NCBI RefSeq assembly: GCF_019059575.1
Contig: NW_024881534.1
Span: 248,001-312,000 of the forward strand
Source of the DNA: Amphibalanus amphitrite
Taxonomy: Eukaryota; Arthropoda; Thecostraca; Balanomorpha; Balanidae
Length of the DNA: 64,000 bases
Reading direction: 5' to 3'
The notes under the pieces are model-generated. The model searched no databases, was not told the DNA's origin, and saw nothing but the letters and a program-made list of their open reading frames with translations. Positions within the stretch are counted from its first letter, which is position 1. Each line of letters begins with the position of its first letter. Position numbers and translations under genes: made by a program. Shown piece by piece: positions 33,760-48,329 of the stretch.

Positions 33760-33966
33760 GCGCGGTCTAAGACGGACGCCGCGGCAGTCGTCTTGTGGTG
33801 CGAGGAGGTGTGGGGTTGCGCGGCCGCGTGTGGACGCAAGGCCTATCCCGAGGGACGATTGTGGACGCTGGTGGACTGTGGACGGGTCGGTGGATTGTGG
33901 ATTAGTGGAGGACTGTTGTCCCACGAGTGGCCTCGGCCTGCGCTGCGGCTGGGATACGTTTGTCAG
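33760..33966 (+). other. Candidate non-coding first exon of the Eph gene
   Basis: CpG-rich sequence downstream of an inverted CCAAT box ends at an excellent donor, CAG then GTGAGT at 33967. No convincing coding frame ends at this donor, so it would be 5' UTR. It lies on the same strand as, and 13.7 kb upstream of, the acceptor before the Eph signal-peptide exon. The start given is approximate. It could instead belong to an unannotated non-coding transcript. Confidence 0.35.
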
Positions 33967-35933
33967 GTGAGTTTCACGTGTGTGCCACGGCCTACCATGG
34001 AACGCGGGTGGGGAACGTGGTTTGTGCTTTACGGCTTGGATAATTAATTATTTTCTGGATGTGTCTGGTGTGTCGCTCCGTCCTGATTGTTGAACTGACC
34101 TTCCTGACTATGGCCTGTGACCACCGGCCGGTTTTGGGAAAAACATTGCCTTACATCATTGTCATACATTTCTGCAATTCGTGTGCAATGTAACAGCGTT
34201 AGTTGTGCAAACTGGTGTGCAATGTCTCTGTATGATGCATATCCCCAGACATATGGAAGGGTATGCGATGGTGCTCTCACTTGCACTAGGTGTAGTTTGC
34301 ACGTGACACCTCAATCTTCACCGCTGACCGGCCAACCCCATTGCCAGGCATGGTCTCTCTTTACGCCGACCCGAAACGCCACCAAATCAGACAGCTATGA
34401 ACGATCGATTTTATTGCCAGGGCAATGCCCTGATTCTGCTGTACACAATGAACAGGTGTCCGCGTTCTTCTGGACTGAACAGCGGCGATCCATGGTCCGA
34501 GGGGGACCCCGTTCACCCGCGCTGGTCCCTGGTCCGTGACAGTCATGGTATGCTCCTGAAGCGGCGGAGCGTGTCGTAAGGGACCGGCATCCGGTCCCGA
34601 CCCGACCACAGTCCCAGCCGGCCCGGCGAACGGCCCACTCGCGATGAGTCGATTTCTGATCCGTTTTATGGCCCCAGAGCGGAACGCTGCGCTGGGTTGG
34701 ACGTTGAGTGGATGTGTTTGTGTCGATTGGTCTCCCATCTGTTTAATTGGCCTTTTTGGGGCGCACGTGTCCCGTTTCTAAAACGTTGACAGGCCGAGGA
34801 ACCCAGTGGGTTTTGTCGGGTCAACGGGCGCCATCCGCCCCTGGACTCAGAATACTGTTAGGTTGGAGTGGGACCTTGCAGGGATGAATGTTTTAGGATT
34901 CCACCTCGTAACTGAGCCACAACTATTAATTGCATTGTTTATTACTGATATGGCCTGCCATCTGGGTTACAGTGGTTACACTCATTGGTAATTTAAGAAT
35001 AAATAAAACGAATTAGTTTGCAGGCCTCATCGCAGCTTATCGCTTCATCTGTTTGCTAGCAGATATTATATGTAATTGCCCAAGACGTGGAGACACCAGC
35101 CTAGTGACAGGAAGAACGCCGCAGTGTGAACCCTGATACTTTACATCTATTCGTAATGTATGTAGCTTTTTCTGGTGCTGATTTGTTTAAGAATCGTATC
35201 CGTGTTCGTGGCGCATTTCGTTTGTCACCCGAGACCTGCCCTACCTTAAACTTTTATTTTACCTTAAATTTTTATTTTTTATTTTTTTTTTTTGATTCCA
35301 CCGAAGAAGAACCAAGTTCGAAAATATATTCTGGACCTTTTTTCAATTAATTTATCTGATATTATGAGAATAAGGTCAATTTTACCATTTTTATTGATTA
35401 CAATCATGCTCAAAGAAACGTTGTACCATATAAAACTACCTTAAACTTCACTGAAAGTCATTTTGATGCCATTGTTCACAATGGAAATGTATGCACTGGC
35501 TGGTGTAGCCGACCATTGTGCTGGAAAACGGGCAATATGTTCAGTCTGACGGTGTGTCTGATCCAGTATGTATGCTGCGTTTGGTCCTTACACCATGCTA
35601 AATTGTAAATGCACCAAGACGCTGGCTGAAAGGCAATGAGTATGTTGGATAAGTTCCTCCTCCTTGTCCTCATGACCTTGCAGTAAAGAAATGTTTCTTA
35701 TCCAGCTGAATGTGTTTTTATCCTCCCGTATTTAATTCATTTAGCTTAGCCGAGTTTGGTCCTTTTTGTGAAAGAAGGCTTTCCTCAGGGATACATTCAG
35801 GCTCTCGATATTTGTTCTAGAAGTTTGCATTGTTTACTTTAGAAAGTTTCCGCGAAAGTCTTCGAAACAAAAGCGATATCGCTGTAACAAAGTGGGACGT
35901 TGGGCCAGGGATGTTACCCTCGCTAGTCGCTAC
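33967..35933. other. Probable Eph intron, nothing recognised
   Basis: Mostly unique sequence that becomes AT-rich after 34900. A T-rich run lies at 35265-35293. No exon or repeat family is recognised. Confidence 0.5.
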
Positions 35934-35935
35934 TA

Positions 35936-36365
35936 AAGGCCGCCCCACACTGGAACTCGCTTGCGGGTTGCGAGTTTGCGGGGTTTGGGTTTGCGGGCAT
36001 AATACTAATTCATTGAGTGATTAGACCGTTCACTTATGGTAACTTCATGAATGCAGTGAAGCCGGTTCACCTTCAGAAACTTAAAAATAGTCGCAATACC
36101 AGCGCAACGAACCAAAATTCGACTCCAACGAAAAACCCGCAAACCTCGCAGAACCCGCAGACCTCGCAGCGAGGAAAATCGAAAGTTGACTCAAAATAAA
36201 CTTTTGGAATGCGATGCAAGGTCGCTCGCAAGCTAGAAATATGCAGACTCGCTTGTTAGATGGTGGTGTGGGTCATTCGGCTTAGATTATATTATTTGAT
36301 CTTGAAGAAACCCGAAAACCCAAAAACTCGCAACCCGCATGCGAGGTCCAGTGTGGGGCGGCCTT
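35936..36365. mobile_element. MITE with long (about 60 bp) terminal inverted repeats
   Basis: The ends AAGGCCGCCCCACACTGG and its exact complement continue as inverted similarity for about 60 bases, with GCGGGTTGCGAGTTT on the left and AAACTCGCAACCCGC on the right. TA lies immediately outside both ends (35934-35935 and 36366-36367). The 430-bp body is non-coding and contains short CCCGCAGACCTCGCAG-type tandem words at 36130-36170. The superfamily is uncertain; TA targets fit Tc1/mariner-like mobilisation. Confidence 0.88.
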
Positions 36366-36367
36366 TA

Positions 36368-36859
36368 GGCGTGGTGCAAGGCTGAGAGGCCAGACACACA
36401 CAACTGCCAAACGACAAAACTCCTCGAAATGTTCTTTATTTCCATTATCTCGTTTTATTGCGTCAAAAAGTCTGACTTAAGAAGAATACAACGATATGCC
36501 ATGTCCATTGTCCATTAGGTATTCATTTGCTCGACTTCCGCTCGTCATCATTTCTCATAGCAATGCTTAAAATGTTTTGCAACTGCTATTTAGGTGCACA
36601 ATAAAAAGTGGTAGCCGTACATACAATCCTTCCTTTTGCCAGATATCAATGACATTGTTATGATCAAATTATTTATTTGAACTTTGCACTAATTCTGCCC
36701 TATTATTTTTCACGATGCATAATGACTTTACTTGTGCGTACGTTAGTGATATATGCAGGGTTACTTTTACAGGAAAAGTCGAGAGGGGGAATTAAGTTCG
36801 GGGAGGTCATGACCCCCGTCCACCGCCGGTTTCTACGCCGACGCCTGTGCCGATATGCC
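36368..36859. other. Probable Eph intron spacer
   Basis: AT-rich, unique-looking sequence between two transposons. Nothing recognised. Confidence 0.5.
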
Positions 36860-37527
36860 AGTGAGTGCAGTGGCGGATCCAGGAGGGGAGGGGGTCAAAT
36901 GGGTCATGACCCCCCCCCCCCCTCAGGGTCCGGGGGCACCAAAGGCCTGTCTGGGCCCAGGGGCACCAGCGGCCTAGCAGCGGCACCACAGGCCCGCCAG
37001 GGGCACTACAGGCCTAGCAGGGGCACCCGGGCCTGTCAGGGGCCCACAGGCTTGTCAGGCAGGGGCACCACAGCCCTGTCAGGAACACCATCGGCCTAGC
37101 AAGAGCACCACAGGTCTTCCAGGGGCACCACAGACCTGCCAGGGGTACCAGAGGCCTGCCAAGGGCACTACCGGCCTCGCAGGTGTACTTTGGGCCTGTC
37201 AGGGGAACCACGGTTCTGTCGGGGGTATTGCAGGCTTGTCAGGGGCACCACAGTCCTGTCAGGAACACCATCGGCCTCGCAAGAGCCCCACAGGCATGCC
37301 AGGGGCATCACAGACCTGCCAGGGGCACCACCTGCCTCGCAGGGCCACTACCGGCCTCGCATGGGCACATTGGGCCTGTCAGGGGCACCACGGGCCTGTC
37401 AGGGACACTTCAGGCTTGTCAGGGGCACCATGTTTCTTCCAGCGGCACCACGAACCTGCCAGGGGCACCTGCGGCCTAGCAGTGGAACCTCAGGTAAAAA
37501 ATGAAATTAGGGCACCACCAAAATTAA

Positions 37528-38428
37528 CCCTATTAGTGGCAGGGGGGGGGGGTTGTTTTCATCCACCCCTCAGGTTTTTCGGGAATATCTCCGAAACCGC
37601 TGAAGCTACGATGCTGAAATTTTCTGACTTTTCCAAAAACTAAATTGGGCACATTCCCTGAAAATTTCAAGCTCATACCTTTACCAGGGGCGGCTCCAGA
37701 GCACTGGGAATTGGGGGGTCCTATTCGTGAAGCGAGTCATTTCGGCGAAGATCACGATGCTGATGTATTATAACTGTATACACCAGTTTTACGAACAGTG
37801 AATGCAAGGTATCATGTGATAACATATACAAAGTTATTGTGCATCATCTTTTGACACGTTTTTGCTGTAATAGGCGGATCCAGGCGTCCAAAAAGGGGGG
37901 TAATGTTTTACCTCCCAACATAGGTGCCCTGACACCGCCTATGCATGACCAATACAATTTTAGTCGTTCTCTCATAAGAAAATTGTAACATAACAAGACC
38001 ATTGCCACCCTTTTTAGAAACAGTACCAACAAAAACCTTATTTACTATACTTTTTGTGTACCCCCAATCTCAATGATCTGTATCCGCCTATGATTTTTGA
38101 AAATGCATATTTTTAGGATCCATGTAAATTCCTGGTTCATTCTCTATCGATCGGCAAAAGTTGCGTTACGATTGGCTCAGAAACCTGGCCGTGATAAACA
38201 GTCTAAAATATATCTGCAATTTGCCCGTTTTTACCCCCCTCTACCCCCCTATTGACCTTTTTTGAATTTTTATTTTTTAGAAATGTAGATCACGTTGAGC
38301 GAAATCGAATGCCGTTTGAATTTTGAAAATCGGCCCGTTAGATCTCGAGATATCAAGGGGGGGTCGTAAACAGCCCCCCCCCCCGCCACTAATAGGGGTA
38401 GCCAGGAGTCTGCCACTAATATATAGGG
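37528..38428. mobile_element. TTAA-flanked non-autonomous DNA transposon with poly-G hairpins (family member 3)
   Basis: TTAA lies at 37524-37527 and 38429-38432. The left end CCCTATTAGTGGCAGG is matched on the right in two steps: CCCTATATATTAGTGGCAG at the very edge and CCCTATTAGTGGCGGG about 30 bases further in. The GAGATATCAAGGGGGGG and C-run block near 38350-38384 and the AAATTTTCTGACTTTTCC word near 37618 match member 2. The middle (about 37684-38090) is replaced by hAT-like fragments. Confidence 0.8.
37684..38091. mobile_element. hAT-like fragments nested in TTAA member 3
   Basis: CAGGGGCGGCTCCAGAGC at 37684 is a hAT-type terminus. TAGGCGGATCCAGGCG near 37872 and the inverted TGTATCCGCCTA ending near 38091 look like the two ends of a second short element of about 220 bp. 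No clean target duplications are visible, so exact limits are uncertain. Confidence 0.45.
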
Positions 38429-38522
38429 TTAAGTGGCCGAAATCCGTTGAGCTGAATGATGAATCCACTTCGAATCATGACCCTCCCCTTGGAGTTTTGC
38501 TGGATCCGCCCCTGAGTGAGTG

Positions 38523-41330
<2,808 letters not shown>

Positions 41331-44300
41331 GTGCATCACACTAGCGTTTGGTCTCAACCACCACCCCTCCTCCTATCCTTCTGCCACCCTAACCCCTTCC
41401 CCACTAACCCCACAGCACCCACCAGCGACATCGAATTCGGCGGCTCTGACAGGGGTATCCACTGAGCCGCAACCTCCACGACATCCGCCGCCTCCACAGA
41501 ACGTGTCCGCGCTGACAATGCCGGCGCGGCGCGGCCGTCGTGGCGCGGACGCGACGAACGAGACTCGGTGACGACGTCGGCTGTCGCTGCAGACTGCGGG
41601 CCTTTCATCGGGGCCGGCGGGCGCGCCACCTCTGACGGATCGAGTCGCTCGCACACGCCACCGCTGAGAAATGGCTACAGCGGCCGGCCCGGCGAGCCGG
41701 GGACCAGAGGGCCGGCTGGGGTGTGGAGCGGAACCATAGAGCGCATACAGACTGGGAATGCACCCGCGAGGGAGGGGAGGGGTGGTGGTGGTGACTGGTG
41801 GTAACAGGGTGGTGGAAGAGACTGGCATGAACGGGAGAATGGTGATGACTGCAAACAGCTCAGAGCCGTGCTGATTTGTTGCAAATTGGAGGCTTCTTGG
41901 AGCCGGAGAAAAGAGGAACGAGAATTCTAGCATGGGGTGATGCTATTTGAACAGAGCGGAAAAGTGCTGTTATCGGTGTTATATGTCTCATGTCGATCAG
42001 ATAAGATTTGGGAACTAATACCGAATGCAGCCCGGTCTGTGGCCGGGTCCCTGAGACCACAGAGCTGCTCAGCTGTCAGTGTCGGCGGAGACCGCGGCCG
42101 GGACCGGACCGGGCCGCCGCCCAGACCAGACCGCGCCGTCGCCCGTCTGACACGGTCCGTCGTCTTGATACATGGTCGGCCTGTGTGGTCCGATGTCGGC
42201 AACACTTTAGATGCGCCGGCACGCGGCGGCTAATCTCGCCACTGCACCGACAGTGCGGAGATCAGTGCCGACAGCGCCGACCCGGTCGCAGCGCGCCGCC
42301 AGTTTGCCTGCTTTGCGCAATTTCGGCCGCGGAGCAACCGGTTGTCAGTATTTCCGCCGAGTTTCAAGGAGACCTCATATGCCGAGCTCAGCTAAGGGGA
42401 AAAGACACGCCGCGCGTTCGTAGAGGGGTTTTATTCACACGCTCTGGTCTGAGTTTGACTGCCTTACCACCCGCACTGCTGGAGTGGGGTTGATCCAGAG
42501 CACTGCCTGTCCACGTCAGAAGCGTCAGATGCTATCGGATCAGCGCACCCTGTCGTGTCCAACCTTGATCGCGTCCAGTGCTCAGCGAGAATATTCCGTC
42601 AACAATGCAGTCGGTGCAGAGCAAGGTTGTATCCGAGCGTCTCTCCACCGGCCGGACATCATATTCCGAATCCGGCCAGATCTGATTTGAGGCGTCGGGG
42701 CGCTTGTTGAACCTGAACTTGATCTCGATGCATGTGTGTGGCAACACGGCGACGACACGTAAGATGTGTTATGTTTGATCCGTTGCGTTGATGTATTGCG
42801 TTGAGCGTTGCGTTAGATGGGTTCCGTTGGATGCGTCGCGTTGGGCGAGTTGTGTTTTGTTGTTTGTTTTGCGTTGAACGCCCGTTGCATTTAGACGCCG
42901 GACTACAAGCTATCATGGTCATCACCACTCACCAATCCAAACCTCCAGCAGTCTGCTGCCGTTTTGGAAACCGTATAGCGATGATTCAGTAGTGGCGAAA
43001 CTGTGTCACTGCCGGCTACCACTCATTGTCAGGGAACCGAATGGACGAATCGGAGGAAAAAGGCGGCCCGCGGGGAAGAACGACCGGAAAACAGCCCTCC
43101 AGCGGGCGCGTCCATGGCTGCTGATGGGAGTTTAGTTTGGAGTGGCGGTTATACCTACTCGTAATGGCGATAGTCTGTGATCTTCTAATTATCGTTGGTC
43201 TACATATTTATTACATGCGTTTGACGGGAGAGAGACTGTCGACAGTGTTACTTGTTGTCTGCATCCTGACGATTCTAAGGCCGTAACTTTTGCTTATAGT
43301 TGCTTCATCAAGCACAAACCAACGGCAAGTTCCTACCGTTTCATTCTCCTGATAAAGCGATGTTATATCTTTGCACGCATCTTTCTCCCGTTGAAGCACT
43401 CTAAAAGTCGAGAGCAATCTTCCACATCCGCCTTTGCGTATGTAGAAATGCGTCTGTGGAATGAATAATAGATAAGTGTTGCACAGTTATGCTTTTATCT
43501 TGTATGCCTACGACAGCCAGAATGGAAATTGATGTTGCAACCAACATCAGTTGCAACATTGACATAATTGCAATTCAGTGTATGTATCTCACCGTTTTGC
43601 GGTCACCTGCTTCTATTGTCTGCCACGAAACCCAGTGTCTGAACCTTCAGTGACGCTTTGCTGTATGAATGCTTCGCGTTGTGTTGTCCATATATCACCG
43701 TGTTTTTTCAGCTTATTTCGCGTATCCGGTGGTCAACCGTCTCTCAGATCTCGACCTCCGTACAACAAAACGGTTCTGTGCCGCCCTCGCTTCTCAGCCA
43801 CCTCACACACCCATAGAAATTCCCACAGGCCCTCCCTATTCCGCCTCACAGACCGCCCCATTACAGACCATCCCAAAGGCTGCTTCACTAATCCTTCTAC
43901 TTTTCCCACAGACCGTCCCCCTCAGACCTTCCTTTAGATAAATCAATATAAACACTATCACACTGCCAGCCCAGATCTTTCACACTACATCCCTGAACAC
44001 TACCACACACTACCACAGATACCTACCCCCCCCCCCCCCCCCCCCCCACAGACGTGCCGGCTCGCCGCTCGCCTATCCAGCCCTCCCCAGCAAGCCGCGC
44101 CGGGCAGTGCACGCTCGGACCGCGCTGCCAAACCGGTCTGCCGTTCGCCGTCTGCCAGCGGCCGGCGGCAGCGGGTGCCTGGCCCTGCCCTGCCCAGCCC
44201 GGCCCTGCCCGGCACGGCCCGCCTAGCCACCACCAGTGCACGTGACTAGCTGCTTTGGCCGGCCGCCGGTGCTGGAGGCGACGGCGTCGGTGGATACGCC

Positions 44301-47300
44301 GGCTGGGTCGCGTGGGAAGAGTCACGCGTCGGTACGGGCCGGATACAGCCCGGATACTGGCCGGATACAGGCTGGATATGGGTAGATGCTGATGGGCCCA
44401 TGTGGATATGGGTCCGATATGGGTATCCGGTAGATACAGATTTAGATGAAAAACGGTTAGATACAGAGTGCATGCCTAGAGATCTTCACCATTCAATTGC
44501 CTGCGGACTTTGCTGGGGAAGAAACTAGCCAGCTGTGGTGCAACATGCACGGCTGAAGTTCATGGTACTATTGTGTCGCAAATTGAAACTTTTCCAGCTT
44601 CAAGCCCAAACAACAGCTGATCGGGATGAAAAGAAAGAAATCAATAACCTCTCAGAACAAATGTACCTATCCCACATGGCTTGTGATTCCATTACCAAAC
44701 CACCTCCCAGCGCCGGTGCACGGGAGCCGGACCGGGGGCGACCGGTCCTCACGCCGTATCGAAGTCGTGACTGCCACCGAGTTGATCGGCCCAATGGTGC
44801 TCTGTCGATCGACCGGAGGAGGAAAAATGACCGGCCGATGGGGCGCCGGCAGGGTCGAGTGGCGGCGGATGGGGCTGGACAGTCTCAGACGAGTGGCGCG
44901 GCTCGCTGTGACGGGTCACGGGAGCTGCTCGATAGGAGGAAAACGCTGCCGTCTCGTTCACCGTCCGCAGCAGCGTCGCACCGCAAACCGACCGAGCCGT
45001 CGGCGGTTACCTGTTTGCCAAACCGCTGAGGTCACCCGACCATGTTTGAAGCGCCGGAAAGGGGAATGTGACGGCCCGGTCAGCGCTGTTTGCGGGACGG
45101 TGCGGGCTGAGCTGAGGTGTTGGAGTTTGCTTTTCTCGGATGTACGCAGCTGGGAGGGTGACTGGAAGCTGGGTTCTTAGCTGTGAGTTGCCAATGGCGA
45201 TGATTGGTGTTGAGTGTGACCCCGGTTAATGGTTATGTCCTTATCGCCGCGGCGAATCGTGTTGCTGTAGGTATGTCATTTTCCCTGGCCCGCCTGGCTC
45301 AAAGTACCGCAGTCCAGCTGTCGAGGAGATGCCACACTAGCATGCACCTGTCGTGTTAACATATTCATCCTGCATGTATGACATCGCCAAGTAGGTGTAC
45401 TTGCCAAATCGGTTTAGCCCTCTCTGCCCTGAATGGAGTATGAAAACTATCACGACGCTGCTCGGCTGAAGTGCTAAATCTTTTGCATAGTAGGTCTACA
45501 TAGTAAAGATTGTTCCCGAAGTAGCAGCTAAAAATTTGCTCCGCCTCAGATTAGGTCCCGCCTTTTCTCCCGCCTCCACCTTCTTAGAATCTCCGTCTGC
45601 TGGGCCCATCTGTATCTCGAGTTTATCCACATCTCCACGCAAACCTGAACCATAGCCGAGTCGGAGCTCGCACGCAAACTTGCTATGTTAGCGGCCGTAG
45701 CAAGGTGGTGGTGCCTGTCTGAATATCAGCCAATGCTGACTCCTGAGTCGCCTCGGCGTTTTCGGTGTTGGGACGCGGCAGTACGATTTGCAATAGTTCG
45801 TCAGTGGTTGAGGCTGAACTCTGACCGACTTACCAGTTCCTACATGAAGCCCAGCCGGAACCAGTGTTCTGCCAGCCATGGCACGGACAGCGGCGGTATT
45901 CTGACTCGCCCATTGCCACTCCAGCAAGTGTGGGACCGCTCTATCTCAACTAGGGCCGGTGTTCTTCGGCGTCGCCCCGTCATTCTCGGTTGGAGCCGTC
46001 ACTTTTCGGCGTGTCTCGGTGAGGCTCAGTCGGCTCCGGACCTCAGTGTCGTGATGTCACGCATCGAATCCCTCCGGCGTCGTTCACGTTGCGCCACTCG
46101 CCGTGCTCGCCACTGTCACGACAGCCACGCTGACCGCCGGTGACGAGCTACAAACTCGACCGACCAATTTGGTTGGGCCTATATTCGCTTCACCGTCGCT
46201 ACTATCCATCTGCCTTAGCATTGATTCTCATTCATCCTCAGTCAGCCTCCACCATTCGTATCACGTCATCGACTGTCGGACGCCATCCCGCCATCCCCGG
46301 ACGCCATCCTAACCTCCTCGAGTCAGTTGAGACTCTCCTCTATCCTCCGCGTCTCGGTCGGCCGCCTCCGGCGCTGGCTGACGGGTGGTGTACTGCACGG
46401 GCTACCGCCGCCGCCGGGGACGCGATGCACATTGCACATTGCACACCGCACGCCGCCGGACGTGGGTGTAGCATGGCTTTGTGGGTGCCGAACGCGGCGG
46501 CCACCGCGGCAGCGCGGCGGAGCGGAGCGAGCTGAATGGAGCGCGCGGCCGACTTCAGTAGCGTCCCGGCACAGATTATGCTAATCATCACTTTAAATTG
46601 ACCTTTTTTGCCGGGGTGCGCTTAAAGACATGGCGGCGCAAATTATGGCTCGTTGCATTATGCATTATGCATATGAGTGACCTTGATAATCAGAGTGGTC
46701 TCGGAGGTAGCCGGCGGTCCGGGATTTGTTCGTCAAATCGCACCGCAAAAGAAAACAGCATTAGGCGTCTCTGGCTGAGCACTAGGTCTGTTTTTCGTGT
46801 GTCGGTCCGTAGCAAAGTTACGACCTGCGGTGGATTACGAGGATGGCCATTCGATTCGGACCGAGCAGTGAGGAGCTGACGTGTTTTCTACGGTGAATGT
46901 TCGTTGATAGAATATCCAGACTTTCCTCAAACCAATATTTTGCGCTGTAATTTGGGTGGCTTTTAATATCGGATGATTGATGGCAAATTGTTTGTGTTGA
47001 CCGTTGTATAAATCTCAGCACAAATTGAGCTTTATGGTGGCTGTGATTTGCTGAGAAGCTAAAAGGAATGGAGTCGGTCTATCTTCATTTTACTTTCCTT
47101 CATTGGTTGTTTATTGCTGTCTCCCTGCAAACCAGTGTCGCACATAACGTTTGGGTCAGTCCAGCCGGACAGTCCAGTCAGTTAATCCACAATTAAGCTC
47201 TGGGCGGCTGCTATTTTACCTCGGCCTCAGCTCACACAGGGCTCTGCTTCCAGACGATAAAATCCGCCCTCCGTGTAATTGCAGTTTCTCATGGCCACAA

Positions 47301-47716
47301 ATAGTGATAGCCGAGGGAAACAAATGTGCCGCGGCTGAGAATGGGTGAGATATGGGCCTTACCAAGCTGCGATAGCGGCACGAACAATCTAGATAGCAAT
47401 ATTGCGCAAATGGCCGCGACTGTTTCCGATGTGAGACATACGTGAGAGCGCAGAGACAATAAGGTACAACTGTCGGAAGGGAACGCGGTGCTTTCCGACT
47501 CGCATATGACTTGCGTTAATGGGTGAGTGCCCACAGATCCGTTTAGGAGCGCTGCACGAATCTCAGTGTACACCCGAGACCACGGTGTGCTCCGTTAGGA
47601 GCAGTGCTTTAGGGGCAGACTTTGAAGAAATTTGCTCCAAAGCAACAAAACTAACAATCCTATATAACGAGACCTATGTATATTCTCTGTCTGACATTCA
47701 GTTTCTCCTGCCACAG
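41331..47716. other. Probable Eph intron with GC-rich patches
   Basis: No coding exon recognised. GC- and CpG-rich patches lie at about 41430-41760, 42040-42330, 44030-44330, 44700-45120 and 46290-46560. Simple runs include C21 at 44027-44047. Degenerate GGATAY words recur about every 12 bases at 44335-44450, and CTGCCC/CGGCCC words at 44170-44225. Open frames such as 45685-46143 have no domain or splice context. It ends in the acceptor TTTCTCCTGCCACAG at 47716. Confidence 0.45.
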
Positions 47717-47724
47717 GTGACCCG

Positions 47725-47757
47725 ATGCGCGGCGGTGACGTGGCTGACCTCCGGTGA
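47725..47757 (+). other. Short upstream ORF before the Eph start codon
   Basis: An ATG followed by nine sense codons and a TGA lies within the 5' UTR part of the exon, ending 15 bases before the Eph start at 47773. If present in the mRNA it could lower Eph translation. This is inference only. Confidence 0.4.
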
Positions 47758-47772
47758 CCCGAGGTGCCAGGG

Positions 47773-47860
47773 ATGCGGCCGCCGCCGTCCGCCGGCCACC
47801 GCTGGGCCCTGCTGGCCCTGCTGCTCCTCTGTGGACCGCCGCTGACACACGCCGAGGAAG
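47773..47860 (+). CDS. Eph: Eph receptor tyrosine kinase, signal-peptide exon
   Basis: The exon probably starts at 47717 after an acceptor, and the ATG is at 47773. It encodes residues 1-29, with a short Arg/Pro/His n-region, a leucine-rich core at residues 12-20 and GPPLTHA as a likely cleavage region. The mature chain would begin near Glu28. The donor is GTAAGA at 47861, phase 1, and joins the exon at 56046 to give AEEVVLLDTT, the start typical of Eph receptors. Eph is a single-pass membrane kinase that binds membrane-bound ephrins on neighbouring cells and guides axon growth and tissue boundaries. Identification rests mainly on the joined product. A signal peptide followed at once by the VVLLD strand is the standard Eph order. 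Confidence 0.85.
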
Positions 47861-48329
47861 GTAAGACGACCCGGCCCGGCCACTTTCGCCAGTGGTATCG
47901 ATTTCGGTAGCCACCGGCATAGACCCGGGAACAGGGGGGGCAGCGGGGGCGCTTGCCCCCCCCCCCCAACTTGGGAGCCGAGGGGGCGGCGCCCCCTCAA
48001 CATTGAGGTAGCGAGAAAACATCTTTCCTCCCTTTTCCGGACTTCTTTCCTTTTTGTTTCCTTTATACATATAAACATCAACACACGACATTTTCCTTGC
48101 CATCTGAATGGTTTCTGCTGATACAGTATCGATTTGACAACATCTGCTATTGTCATCCCGCTTTCATTTGGGCCTGCCCTTGGCCATAGTTTGGCAGGCC
48201 AGATTTTATACTGCACCAGCTTAAGTCAACTTTGAGAAATACATAACATACAACGGTGGTAAAATCGTTGCTATAGGTATAACACAGTTTACCCGCTCCG
48301 GGTGTGATGGAGGGGTGTGGGGCAATGAG
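47861..48329. other. Eph intron 5' part
   Basis: Intronic sequence after the donor, with G and C runs at 47935-47967 that belong to the left side of a possible element. Nothing coding. Confidence 0.5.

Larger units (their letters stand above)
36868..38514. mobile_element. hAT-type element with the same minisatellite cargo, carrying a nested TTAA element
   Basis: It begins CAGTGGCGGATCCAGG and ends GGATCCGCCCCTG. AGTGAGTG, a perfect 8-bp duplication, lies at 36860-36867 and 38515-38522. The left part (about 36930-37495) is the same roughly 20-bp GGGGCACCACAGGCCTG minisatellite as in the element at 17712-19509, so the two are family members. A TTAA-flanked element is inserted at 37528-38428. 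No transposase is present. Confidence 0.9.

Noticed and set aside
45685-46143. 152-codon open frame
   Set aside because: GC-rich region with overlapping frames on both strands, no domain, no signal peptide and no clear splice sites.
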